The position numbers and the translations under genes are program-made. Under the pieces are notes generated by a model, which worked only from the letters and a program-made list of their open reading frames with translations, did not search any database and had not been told where the DNA came from. 18,889 nt of DNA from positions 1 through 18,889 of the forward strand of contig CAMLID010000064.1 of NCBI GenBank assembly GCA_946480055.1, read 5' to 3'. This document shows positions 7,203-13,923 of the stretch, in pieces; the stretch's first letter is position 1; each line of letters starts with the position of its first letter. Source of the DNA: an uncultured Lysobacter sp. Lineage in GTDB: Bacteria; Pseudomonadota; Gammaproteobacteria; Xanthomonadales; Xanthomonadaceae.

Positions 7203-7687
7203 TGTCGGAGTGCAGGGACACCGCGCCTGAGGCGGCGATGCTTGAGGCCTCGGCACCGCAGGCCGCGACGCTGCAACGCGAGAGAACCGACACCACGGCG
7301 CTGGTCGCGATGGTCGCCGCCGAATCCGCACCGTCGCTGCGCTTGCAGGCATTCGATGCTTCGGCCACGACGGCCGCTCTGGCCGCCGCGTTGGTCCTGC
7401 TGGTCGCGGCCGCCGCCTTCGCCCTGGCCGTGTGGACGCGGCGTTGGCGCGATCGCCCGGGCCTGGCCGAGCGCGAGAGCCGTAACGGCGACGCGCTGCT
7501 GTACCTGGCCCGCGAGATCGAGGCTCACGTCGCGCAGTTGGAGCGCGCCGGCCGTAGCGCCGGCGAGCAACGACGCTGGGCCAGGCTGTGCCGCCGCATC
7601 GCCGGCGAGCACCTGGAATGCGTGAATGCGCTGCTGCTGGAGAGCCTGCGGCACGAGGCCGCACGGCCGCCGCCGGACCAGCGCTGA
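7202..7687 (+). CDS. Small one-span membrane protein coupled to the Cro-like gene, 161 aa
   Basis: No family recognised. The ATG shares its A with the stop codon of the preceding gene. Residues 1-50 are polar, alanine-rich and without a signal peptide. A long hydrophobic stretch (about 57-79, AALAAALVLLVAAAAFALAV) is followed by WTRRWRDR, so the C-terminal half is predicted cytoplasmic. That half (about 85-150) is helical and charged, with two cysteines (C130, C140), and may be coiled-coil. The size, one span and coupling to a Cro-like regulator recall small phage or holin-spanin-type and toxin-type membrane proteins, but no specific match is claimed. It ends 57 nt before the kinase gene. Confidence 0.65.
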   Translation: MSECRDTAPEAAMLEASAPQAATLQRERTDTTALVAMVAAESAPSLRLQAFDASATTAALAAALVLLVAAAAFALAVWTRRWRDRPGLAERESRNGDALLYLAREIEAHVAQLERAGRSAGEQRRWARLCRRIAGEHLECVNALLLESLRHEAARPPPDQR

Positions 7688-7732
7688 GCCTCGTCCGGCG
7701 CAGGAAAGGTGCCCGGGTCCGCGCGTGGCTTG

Positions 7733-7738
7733 TATGCT
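7733..7738 (+). promoter_or_regulatory. -10 hexamer placed for a leaderless kinase transcript
   Basis: TATGCT lies 6 nt before the ATG at 7745, the same spacing as at 1825-1830. No Shine-Dalgarno can fit between them. This argues for a start at 7745 rather than the in-frame GTG at 7709. Confidence 0.45.
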
Positions 7739-7744
7739 CCTGCG

Positions 7745-9934
7745 ATGAGCGCAGCCGACCTGGACGATTCCGCCGCCGCCCAACTCTCCGGCCTGGTGCC
7801 GCGTCGCAGCTACCTGCTCGCGCTGCTGGTGTTCATCGGCGCGCTGATCCTGGTGTTCGCGACCTGGACCGTCGCCCGCGACCGCGAACTGCGTTCGGCC
7901 GAGTCCGAGTTCCAGGCCCGGACCGAGGTCGTGACCGACCTGATGCGGCAGCGCCTGATCTACTACGAATTGGTGGCCGGCGGCGGCGTGTCGCTGTTCG
8001 CTTCGGTGTCGCGGCCGACCCCGCAGCAGTGGCGGGCCTACGTCGAAGGCATGAACCTGAGCCGGCGTTTCCCGGCGATGCTGGGCCTGGGCTTCGGCGG
8101 CTACGTGCGCAGCTCGCGCCTGCCGGACCTGCAGACCGAATGGCGCGAGTCCGGCTACGGCATGCTGGAGGTGCGGCCGCGCGGCGTGCGCCGCGACTAC
8201 GGCCCGATCCTGTATCTGGAGCCCAAGACCGCGGCCAACATCGCCGCGATCGGCTACGACATGTACTCCGAGCCGACCCGCGCCGCGGCCATGCTGGCCG
8301 CGTTGGAGACCGGCCAGCCGCAGCTGACCGGGCCGGTGCACCTGATCCAGGACGGTACCGAACACAAGGTCGGCCTGGTGCTGTATCTGCCGGTCTACCG
8401 CGGCGGCGACCGCCCGCAGAGTCTGGACGCGCGCCGCAGCTCGATGCAGGGCTGGGTCTACGTGCCGTTCCGGATGCAGCGCTTCGTCGAGACCTCGATG
8501 GGCACGGCCTTCAAGGACGCGCGCTTCCGCGTCTACGACGTCGGCCAGGGCACGGCCAGTTTGCTGTACGCCAGCCCCGGCGAGGCCAGCGAGGAAACCT
8601 CGGCCTTCCGCCATGCGACCACGCTGGAGGTGTACGGCCGGCGCTGGCGCATCGACTTCGAATCCACACCGCAGGCGCAGGCCGCGCCGCGCCTGGCCAG
8701 CCTGCAGAACATGCTGGCGCTGGGCCTGTTCGCCTCGCTGCTGCTGTACGCGGTGGCGCTGACCCTGGCCCGCACCGAGGCGCGCGCACGCAAGATCGCC
8801 CTGCGCATGACCGAGGACTACCGCCGCAGCGAGACGCGTTTTCGCAGCGCGATGCGCTATTCGGCGATCGGCAAGGCGCTGCTGGACAGCGAGGGCCGTA
8901 TCGTCGAGGCCAATCCGTCGCTGATCGCGATCGTCGGAAAGAACGAGGCCGCGCTGCGCGGCATGCGCTTCGACGGCCTGTTCGAGAACGAGGACCACGA
9001 GATGGTCGGCAAGGCCAACGGCCGCACCGACACCGACGGCGTGCACCGTGCGACCCGGCGCCTGCACCGCGAGGACGGGCTGGTGCGTCAGGTCCAGCTG
9101 ACCTATTCGCCGGTGCCGGGCAACGTCGGCCAGGACATCACCGGCCTGGTCCAGGTCGAGGACGTGACCGAGCGTCTGCGCGCGGAAGCGCGCGTGCATG
9201 CGCTCAACCGCACGCTGGAGGCGCGCGTGGCGCTGCGCACGCGCGAGCTCAGCCAGGCCAACCAGGAGTTGGAAGCGTTCGCCTACAGCGTCTCGCACGA
9301 CCTGCGCGCGCCGCTGCGCGCGATCGAAGGCTTCAGCCGGGTGCTGATCGAAAAGCATGCGGCCCAGCTCGACGAGCCCGGACGCGATTATCTGAGCCGG
9401 GTGCGCAAGGCCGCCGGCCGCATGGGCGAGCTGATCGACGCGCTGTTGCACATGTCGCGGCTGGCGCGCAGCGAACTCAAGCTGGACCGCATCGACCTGA
9501 GCCGGATGGCCGGCGAGGTCGTCGAGGAGCTGCGCACGAGCGATCCGCAACGTAACGTCGAAGTCGCGATCGCGCCGGGGCTGCAGGTGGTCGGCGACGC
9601 GGCGCTGCTGCGCAACCTGCTGGCGAACCTGCTCGGCAACGCCTGGAAGTTCACCCGCGGCAACCCGGCCGCGCGGATCGAGTTCGCGGCGCAGAGCAAC
9701 GCCCAGGGCATGCCGGAGTTCTACGTGCGCGACAACGGCGCGGGCTTCGCCCAGGAGTACGTGGGCAAGCTGTTCCGGCCGTTCCAGCGCTTGCACACCG
9801 ACAGCGATTTCCCGGGCCACGGGATCGGCCTGGCCTCGGTCAAGCGCATCGTCGAGCGGCACGGCGGCACGATCCGCGCCGAGGGCGTAGAGGGGCTGGG
9901 CGCGACGTTCACGTTTACCTTGCCGGGGGAGTAG
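7745..9934 (+). CDS. Orphan CHASE-PAS sensor histidine kinase, 729 aa
   Basis: Membrane sensor kinase. Order of parts: TM1 (about 22-42, LLALLVFIGALILVFATW); a periplasmic CHASE-type domain (about 70-250, with FPAMLGLGFGGYVR, LYLEP, MYSEPTRAAAMLAA and the strand GLVLYLPVYR); TM2 (about 320-340, LGLFASLLLYAVALTLA); a PAS domain (about 360-475, RFRSAMRYSAIGKALLDSEG); HisKA with phosphorylated His518 in SVSHDLRAPLRA; and HATPase_c with N-box Asn632 (LLANLLGNAWKF), Asp663 in DNGAGF, and GHGIGLASVKRI. All catalytic boxes are intact. CHASE domains bind small extracellular ligands; the ligand is not readable here. No response regulator is encoded next to it, so it is an orphan kinase in this window. 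The ATG at 7745 is chosen over GTG 7709 because of the -10 position. Confidence 0.92.
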   Translation: MSAADLDDSAAAQLSGLVPRRSYLLALLVFIGALILVFATWTVARDRELRSAESEFQARTEVVTDLMRQRLIYYELVAGGGVSLFASVSRPTPQQWRAYVEGMNLSRRFPAMLGLGFGGYVRSSRLPDLQTEWRESGYGMLEVRPRGVRRDYGPILYLEPKTAANIAAIGYDMYSEPTRAAAMLAALETGQPQLTGPVHLIQDGTEHKVGLVLYLPVYRGGDRPQSLDARRSSMQGWVYVPFRMQRFVETSMGTAFKDARFRVYDVGQGTASLLYASPGEASEETSAFRHATTLEVYGRRWRIDFESTPQAQAAPRLASLQNMLALGLFASLLLYAVALTLARTEARARKIALRMTEDYRRSETRFRSAMRYSAIGKALLDSEGRIVEANPSLIAIVGKNEAALRGMRFDGLFENEDHEMVGKANGRTDTDGVHRATRRLHREDGLVRQVQLTYSPVPGNVGQDITGLVQVEDVTERLRAEARVHALNRTLEARVALRTRELSQANQELEAFAYSVSHDLRAPLRAIEGFSRVLIEKHAAQLDEPGRDYLSRVRKAAGRMGELIDALLHMSRLARSELKLDRIDLSRMAGEVVEELRTSDPQRNVEVAIAPGLQVVGDAALLRNLLANLLGNAWKFTRGNPAARIEFAAQSNAQGMPEFYVRDNGAGFAQEYVGKLFRPFQRLHTDSDFPGHGIGLASVKRIVERHGGTIRAEGVEGLGATFTFTLPGE

Positions 9935-9971
9935 GGCGGGGCCTGCGCGTTACGCGCTAAGGGTGTCCTGC

Positions 9972-9995
9972 GGGAGCGGCGTGAGCCGCGACCGC
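9972..9995 (+). repeat. REP-like hairpin repeat, copy 1
   Basis: Core GGGAGCGGCGTGAGCCGCGA: stem GCGGC/GCCGC with loop GTGA. It lies 37 nt after the kinase stop codon. Confidence 0.8.
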
Positions 9996-10027
9996 CAGCC
10001 GCGTGGCCGCACCTGATCCGCTCGTGC

Positions 10028-10063
10028 TTTGGGGTAGGAGCGGCGCAAGCCGCGACCGCGAAC
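10028..10063 (+). repeat. REP-like hairpin repeat, copy 2
   Basis: Begins TTTGGGGTAGGAG, contains stem GCGGC/GCCGC with loop GCAA, and ends CGACCGCGAAC. Direct orientation to copy 1. Confidence 0.85.
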
Positions 10064-10113
10064 TTCGCCGGCCGTCGGCGGTTTCGTTTCCGATTCGCCG
10101 CCTTCTGCTTTCT

Positions 10114-10143
10114 GTGGGAGCGGCGTGAGCCGCGATCGTGAAC
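10114..10143 (+). repeat. REP-like hairpin repeat, copy 3
   Basis: GTGGGAG variant head, stem GCGGC/GCCGC, loop GTGA, tail GATCGTGAAC. Direct orientation. Confidence 0.8.
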
Positions 10144-10174
10144 CCCGTTGCCTTAGGCGGGTCTCCGCTCTCGC

Positions 10175-10210
10175 TTTGGGGTAGGAGCGGCGTAAGCCGC
10201 GACCGCGAAC
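10175..10210 (+). repeat. REP-like hairpin repeat, copy 4
   Basis: Differs from copy 2 by one base over the 36 nt: the loop is GTAA instead of GCAA. Same TTTGGGGTAGGAG head and CGACCGCGAAC tail. Confidence 0.85.
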
Positions 10211-10250
10211 TCCGAGGTTCGGCGAAGGTTTCGATTCTTAAGTCAAAGGC

Positions 10251-10440
10251 TTCCGCCCGCTGCGCGTGCGGGTCACTTTCTCTTGCTAGCCCAAGAGTCC
10301 GTCTGGATTCCCTTCGGTCAAAAGTAACCAAAGAGAAGGGCTAGCGAGACCAAACCTCCCCTGCGAGCTCGGTGCTTGCGCAGGGATTTTTCGACGGGAC
10401 ATCCCTGTCCCTTCGAAAAACGGCGCGCATCCTGCGCGCC
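10251..10440. repeat. Composite intergenic element of stacked hairpins
   Basis: Visible inverted repeats: CCCGC (10256-10260) / GCGGG (10268-10272); the long-range pair GCTAGCCC (10285-10292) / GGGCTAGC (10338-10345), reinforced by GGTCACTTT (10271-10279) against AAAGTAACC (10321-10329) with one mismatch; TTTTTCGA-C-GGGACA (10387-10401) / TGTCCC-T-TCGAAAAA (10406-10420), 14 pairs with one mismatch and loop TCCC; and GGCGCGCA (10422-10429) / TGCGCGCC (10433-10440) with loop TCC. From memory, similar sequence is spread through Xanthomonadaceae genomes; copy number was not checked. Confidence 0.6.
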
Positions 10441-10520
10441 GCCCTTCGGGTCTACGGTTGTTCGTCGTGGTGCGGGGCTATGGATTCCAATTCCGCGGCA
10501 ACGGCAACAGCGGTTCGTAG

Positions 10521-10549
10521 GATGCGGTGAGCCGAAGGCGAACCGTATC
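10521..10549 (+). repeat. Stem-loop with symmetric internal GA/GA loop
   Basis: GATGCGGT (10521-10528) pairs with ACCGTATC (10542-10549), with one G-T pair; then GA opposite GA; then GCC/GGC closing loop GAA. It is possibly a member of another dispersed repeat family. Confidence 0.5.
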
Positions 10550-10706
10550 GTTGCGCGGAGTCGATTAGCTGCGGCACATGGCCGAGGCGACGGCTATGCG
10601 CGCCGCGCCTGGCTGCTTCTTCTTGCCGATCTGAGCGCACCCCATCCTCCTTTCCGAGAAAGAGGGGCTGGCGAATCCCGTCTCCAGTCCGCCGCGCAGC
10701 GCTCGC

Positions 10707-11219
10707 TCAAGCGTCGCGGTTGTGCCGCCGCATCGTGCGCTGCTTCTCGCGCGCCCAATCCTTTTCCTTGCTGGCCTCGCGCTTGTCGTGGCTCTGCTTA
10801 CCCTTGGCCAGAGCGACTTCGACCTTGACCTTGTTGCCCTTCCAATACAGCGCGGTGGGCACCACGGTATAGCCGTCGCGCTGGATCCGGCCGATCAGGT
10901 TGTCGATCTCGCGCCGGTGCAGCAGCAGCTTGCGGGTGCGCCGCTCTTCGGCCACGACGTGGGTCGAGGCCGAGATCAGCGGGGTCATCTGGGCGCCGTG
11001 CAGGAACATCTCGCCCTCGCGGATGACCGCGTAGGCTTCGGTGATGTTAGCGCGGCCGGCCCGGATCGACTTGAGCTCCCAGCCCTGCAGGGCCAGGCCC
11101 GCCTCGAAGCGTTCCTCGAGGTGGTAGTCGTGGCGCGAGCGCTTGTTCAGCGCGATGGTGCCGCCGGCGGCGCCCTTTCCTTTATCCTTGCCGGCCTTGT
11201 TGTTTGCATTCTTGGACAT
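10707..11219 (-). CDS. smpB: SsrA-binding protein SmpB
   Basis: Partner of tmRNA in trans-translation: it binds tmRNA and carries it into stalled ribosomes, freeing them and tagging the nascent protein. At 170 aa it is slightly longer than the usual 155-160 because of a Lys/Gly-rich N-terminal extension ([20 protein letters not shown]). The OB-fold core is clear: [39 protein letters not shown], and [14 protein letters not shown]. The lysine/arginine-rich C-terminal tail ([20 protein letters not shown], then MRRHNRDA) is the part that enters the decoding site. The start at 11219 is the only sensible one; the frame stays open far upstream but that is antisense to ratA. A -10-like GACAAT lies 6 nt upstream. 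It is divergent from ratA, a common arrangement. No tmRNA gene is found in this window. Confidence 0.97.
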   Translation of the reverse strand: MSKNANNKAGKDKGKGAAGGTIALNKRSRHDYHLEERFEAGLALQGWELKSIRAGRANITEAYAVIREGEMFLHGAQMTPLISASTHVVAEERRTRKLLLHRREIDNLIGRIQRDGYTVVPTALYWKGNKVKVEVALAKGKQSHDKREASKEKDWAREKQRTMRRHNRDA

Positions 11220-11225
11220 CGCGCC

Positions 11226-11231
11226 ATTGTC
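11226..11231 (-). promoter_or_regulatory. -10 hexamer upstream of smpB, leaderless spacing
   Basis: On the minus strand GACAAT is followed by 6 nt and then the smpB ATG. This is the same architecture as at 1825 and 7733, again with no Shine-Dalgarno. It lies in the 42-nt gap to ratA, so the two promoters must be close or overlapping. Confidence 0.45.
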
Positions 11232-11261
11232 CCCGATTGCGGGGCCACTAGCGAACATCCC

Positions 11262-11696
11262 ATGCCAACCATCCGCCGCTCCGCCCTGGTCGAACACTCC
11301 GCCGCGCGCATGTTCGCGCTGGTCAACGACGTCGCCGCCTATCCGCAACGCTTCGACTGGTGTGAAAACGCGCAAGTCCTGGAGGCCAGCGACAGCCATA
11401 TGGTGGCGCGGCTGGACCTGGGCCTGGGGGCGTTGCGCACCTGGTTCACCACCCGCAACAGCCTGTCGCCGCCGCACCACATCGAACTCAAGCTGGTCGA
11501 CGGCCCGTTCCGCCAGCTCGGCGGACGCTGGGAGTTCCACGCCCTGGACGAGTCGGCCTGCAAGGTCACCCTGACTCTGGAGTTCGAGCCGGCGGTGAAG
11601 CTGCTGGGCCCGGCGATGGCGCTGGGCTTCCAAAGCCTGGCCGATCGCATGGTCGACGACTTCGTGCGGGTGGCCGACCGCGGGGACGAGGCGTGA
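11262..11696 (+). CDS. ratA: RatA family START/coenzyme-Q-binding-like protein
   Basis: 144 aa, the usual length for the family. It is a START/Bet v1-type fold: [23 protein letters not shown], then [16 protein letters not shown], and C-terminal [31 protein letters not shown] as the long helix. In E. coli RatA is described as binding 50S subunits to block 70S formation; the mitochondrial relative COQ10 binds ubiquinone, so the exact role here is uncertain. The ATG at 11262 fits the conserved N-terminus. The stop TGA (11694-11696) overlaps the GTG start of rnfH (GTGA), so the two are translationally coupled. Confidence 0.93.
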   Translation: MPTIRRSALVEHSAARMFALVNDVAAYPQRFDWCENAQVLEASDSHMVARLDLGLGALRTWFTTRNSLSPPHHIELKLVDGPFRQLGGRWEFHALDESACKVTLTLEFEPAVKLLGPAMALGFQSLADRMVDDFVRVADRGDEA

Positions 11697-11974
11697 GGAT
11701 CGAGCTGGTCCGGGCCTGGCCGCGGCGGTTCGAATCGCGCGAGTTGGACCTGCCCGAGGGCGCGCGGCTGTGCGACGCCCTGGCTGCGGCCGGTTGGGAG
11801 CAGGATCCGGAAACGGTCGCCTATGCGGTCTACGGAGTGCGCGCGGAACCCGACGCGGCCCTGCACGATGGCGACCGGGTCGAATTGCTGCGGCCGCTGC
11901 TGGCCGATCCGAAGGACGCACGCCGACGCCGCGCGCAGGCGCGCGGGACGCTCAAGGGCGGTTCGTCGGGCTGA
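11693..11974 (+). CDS. rnfH: RnfH family ubiquitin-like-fold protein
   Basis: 93 aa, GTG start overlapping the ratA stop by three bases. Conserved features of the RnfH (UPF0125) family: a strand ([10 protein letters not shown]), [15 protein letters not shown], the [37 protein letters not shown] core ending in a basic tail. The fold is beta-grasp and the molecular function is not established; despite the name, it is paired with ratA rather than with rnf genes. It converges with the papain-like hydrolase gene, leaving only 25 nt between stops. Confidence 0.92.
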   Translation: MRIELVRAWPRRFESRELDLPEGARLCDALAAAGWEQDPETVAYAVYGVRAEPDAALHDGDRVELLRPLLADPKDARRRRAQARGTLKGGSSG

Positions 11975-11999
11975 GGACGGGCGCCGCCACGGCGACGGC

Positions 12000-12677
12000 T
12001 CAGCGCGAGGCGACCGTGCTCAGCAGCGGCGAGTCGTACATCGCCACCGGCGAGATCACCGGTTCGTCCAAGGGCAGCCGCGCGCCGTAGCGTTCGCGCA
12101 GCTTGGCGCATACCGCCGGATCGTCGAGCCGGAAGTCGCGCAGTCGCTGCAGGCGGCCGATCTTCAGCCCCAGGGCGCGGTCGTACATCTTCCAGACCAG
12201 CTCGGAGCAGTACATCCGGCGGTCCGACCATTCGAAGGTCAGGTCGTAGGCGCGGCCGCTGAAGGCACCGGCCTGGGCGCGCAGCCTGGCCTGCTGTTGC
12301 GGCGAGAGCGGGGTGCGCAGGCGCTTGACCACGTAATGTCCACCATCGCCGCGCGCGATCCAGCGCGCCAGCGGGGTGTGGACGGTCGGGCCGATGGCCT
12401 CGTAGACGTAAGGCCGGCCGTCGCGGTGCAGGATCACGCCCATGTGGCTGTAGCGCGAGCCGGTCGCACGCTGGATCGCCAGACTTTGGGCCGAGCGCGA
12501 GGCGTGGAAGATCAGGTCGCCGTCGCGCAGCGGCGGAGGTCGCGCGCCGGCGCAGGCCGCATGCAGGGCGGCGAACGCGAGGACCAGGGCCCGGATGTGA
12601 GGGCGAGGGCGGGCCGGCGTCGGTGTTTCGGAGCGGCGGCGCACCGCGATCGGGTCGCGCACGCCGGGTCTATGCAT
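12000..12677 (-). CDS. YiiX/YaeF-type permuted papain-like (NlpC/P60-related) hydrolase
   Basis: 225 aa. The permuted order of the catalytic residues is clear: His78 in SRYSHMGV comes before Cys157 in RMYCSELVW. Glu93 in YVYEAIG is a likely third residue, and GDLIFHAS starts the domain. Family members are amidases or peptidases of cell-wall peptides or other amide bonds; the substrate here is unknown. The N-terminus contains LVLAFAALHAACAG, a hydrophobic segment that suggests export; the C41 to C42 area is lipobox-like but not consensus, so periplasmic or lipoprotein location is uncertain. There is no clear ribosome site at 12677, so the true start may be slightly downstream (GTG codons at residues 6 and 12). 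It lies 48 nt after bamE in the same direction, probably in one operon. Confidence 0.82.
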   Translation of the reverse strand: MHRPGVRDPIAVRRRSETPTPARPRPHIRALVLAFAALHAACAGARPPPLRDGDLIFHASRSAQSLAIQRATGSRYSHMGVILHRDGRPYVYEAIGPTVHTPLARWIARGDGGHYVVKRLRTPLSPQQQARLRAQAGAFSGRAYDLTFEWSDRRMYCSELVWKMYDRALGLKIGRLQRLRDFRLDDPAVCAKLRERYGARLPLDEPVISPVAMYDSPLLSTVASR

Positions 12678-12725
12678 GCAGGGTTGGAGCGCGCCAGGCT
12701 TGGAGCGGGGCGGGGAAGCGCGGCC

Positions 12726-13121
12726 TCAGCGGCGGCGCTTCTTGTCCTTTTCCTTGGCCAGGTTGCGGCCGAACTGCTTCGGCGCGGCCTTGGCGATCTG
12801 CTCGTCCTGTTCCGGGAAGTAGTCGCCGTCCCAGCGGGTCAGGGTGTCGTTCTCGAAGTACAGGACCAGGTTCTTCTTCTCGGTCCGCGCCAGGCGGCCG
12901 GTGCGCTGGGTCGCGGTGTAGTCCCAACGGTCGTGGTGGAACGGGTCTTCGATCGAGGGGCTGCCCAGCAGCAACTGCACCTGTTGCTTGGTCATGCCGG
13001 CCTGCAACTGGTCGATCGCGCTCTTCTCGAGCAGATTGCCCTGATAGATCGGTTGCTTGTAGAGGATGCCGCAACCGGACGTGACCAGAGCGATCGAAAG
13101 AACGAGCAGGAGCTTGCGCAT
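12726..13121 (-). CDS. bamE: Outer membrane assembly lipoprotein BamE (OmlA/SmpA)
   Basis: 131 aa. The N-terminus MRKLLLVLSIALVTSGC is a lipoprotein signal with the lipid-modified cysteine at 17. The SmpA/OmlA domain follows: YQGNLLEKSAIDQLQAGMTK, QVQLLLGSP, DRWDYT, LVLYFENDTLTRWDGDY. The C-terminal tail is long and basic (AKEKDKKRRR). BamE is a small subunit of the BAM complex that folds outer-membrane beta-barrels. It is divergent from fur, as is known for omlA-fur in Xanthomonas. No strong Shine-Dalgarno is visible before the ATG. Confidence 0.96.
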   Translation of the reverse strand: MRKLLLVLSIALVTSGCGILYKQPIYQGNLLEKSAIDQLQAGMTKQQVQLLLGSPSIEDPFHHDRWDYTATQRTGRLARTEKKNLVLYFENDTLTRWDGDYFPEQDEQIAKAAPKQFGRNLAKEKDKKRRR

Positions 13122-13306
13122 CGTGTGCTGGGACCTATGTCTGCGACGGGCGGATAACGCGCCGATGATACACTGAAGGCCGCATCCACAAGGGGCGGAC
13201 CGGGACGCGCCGCGGCGCGTTCATCCGCCGTTCCGGCCTCGGCCGCCGCGCTGCCGGCGCGGACGGCCGCTGCGGACCGCCGCCGAGCACGAAGAGGGAC
13301 GTTCAG
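13122..13306. promoter_or_regulatory. bamE-fur divergent promoter region with GC-rich structured fur leader
   Basis: A minus-strand TATCAT (13165-13170) with TTGTGG 15 nt upstream (13186-13191) may drive bamE. Overlapping plus-strand GATACA (13167-13172) may drive fur, which would give a leader of about 130 nt. That leader contains the 16-bp palindrome ACGCGCCGCGGCGCGT (13205-13220) and the stem CCGCGC (13246-13251) / GCGCGG (13257-13262). Promoter assignments are tentative; the palindromes are directly visible. Confidence 0.4.
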
Positions 13307-13708
13307 ATGGAATCGCAGGACCTGCGCAACGCCGGACTCAAGGTCACCCATCCGCGCATGCGGATCCTGGAGCTGCTGGAGCAGTCCAAGCCGCGGCACA
13401 TGACCGCCGAGGACATCTACCGGCTGCTGTTGGAAAAGGGCGAGGACATCGGCCTGGCCACGGTCTACCGCGTGCTGACCCAGTTCGAGTCCGCCGGCCT
13501 GGTGCTCAAGCACAACTTCGAGGCCGGCCAGTCGGTGTACGAGCTCGACCGCGGCCATCACCACGATCACATGGTCGATATCGAGACCGGCAAGATCGTC
13601 GAGTTCGAAAGCTCCGAGATCGAAGAGCTGCAGCGCAAGATCGCGGCCAAGCACGGCTACGACATCGAGGAGCACTCGCTGGTGCTGTACGTGCGCAAGA
13701 AGCGCTGA
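13307..13708 (+). CDS. fur: Ferric uptake regulator Fur
   Basis: 133 aa, normal length. N-terminal winged helix (KVTHPRMRILELLEQS, AEDIYRLLLEKGEDIGLATV, then YRVLTQFESAGL) and C-terminal metal-binding dimerisation domain. Metal ligands known for Pseudomonas Fur are all present: His31, Glu79, His88 and Glu99 for one site; His85, Asp87, Glu106 and His123 for the second. The protein contains no cysteine at all, so the structural CxxC zinc site of E. coli Fur is absent. AGAGGGA at 13293-13299 is the ribosome site. A strong terminator follows at 13767, so fur is monocistronic. With Fe(II) it would repress iron-uptake genes; no clear Fur box was found in its own promoter region. Confidence 0.97.
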   Translation: MESQDLRNAGLKVTHPRMRILELLEQSKPRHMTAEDIYRLLLEKGEDIGLATVYRVLTQFESAGLVLKHNFEAGQSVYELDRGHHHDHMVDIETGKIVEFESSEIEELQRKIAAKHGYDIEEHSLVLYVRKKR

Positions 13709-13762
13709 AGGCCGGGATTGGGTTCGGAGATAGCCGAAGCGCTCGCGCTGGTTGCAAGCATG

Positions 13763-13794
13763 AAAGCCCGCCGATGGCGGGTTTTCGTTTTCTT
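13763..13794 (+). terminator. Intrinsic terminator of fur
   Basis: AAAG, then stem CCCGCC (13767-13772) / GGCGGG (13776-13781) with loop GAT, then TTTTCGTTTTCTT. A classic rho-independent terminator 55 nt after the fur stop. Confidence 0.9.
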
Positions 13795-13923
13795 GGGGTG
13801 CGGGCTGGAGACCGTCGGCGCTGCGAGCGCAGGGGCCGAGGACATGGACCCGGCCTTCCAGGTGTGTCGCTCCTAGGAAGGCGGCGACTCAACCAATGCA
13901 GCGTGAAAGCCGGCTGTGGCTGT

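Larger units (their letters stand above)
9935..10706. other. 772-bp gene-free repeat region
   Basis: No supported gene between the kinase and smpB. The first part (9960-10215) carries four direct copies of a REP-like hairpin repeat. The middle (10251-10450) is a dense string of unrelated hairpins. Then comes a separate stem-loop at 10521-10549, and the last 150 bp show nothing clear. Open frames here translate into Arg/Pro/Ala-rich sequences of the kind produced by repeats. No tmRNA gene is visible although smpB is adjacent. Confidence 0.7.

Noticed and set aside
7079..9862. 927-codon minus-strand open frame opposite the kinase
   Set aside because: Antisense shadow; Gln/His/Arg/Ala-rich with no motif, while the plus strand has all kinase boxes.
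9972..10210. CRISPR-like direct repeats
   Set aside because: Copies are spaced irregularly, each is a hairpin, they also occur singly and inverted elsewhere, and no cas genes are present; they fit REP-like elements.
10475..10500. Possible tmRNA (ssrA) start, GGGGCTATGGATTCC next to smpB
   Set aside because: Only a loose resemblance to the tmRNA 5' end; no tag-peptide frame, no matching 3' acceptor end.
10376..10828. 150-codon open frame across the hairpin region before smpB
   Set aside because: Runs through repeats and into smpB antisense; Arg/Pro-rich translation typical of intergenic repeats.
11728..11742. tRNA T-arm-like GGTTCGAATC
   Set aside because: Lies in the rnfH coding frame and no acceptor, D or anticodon arms are present.
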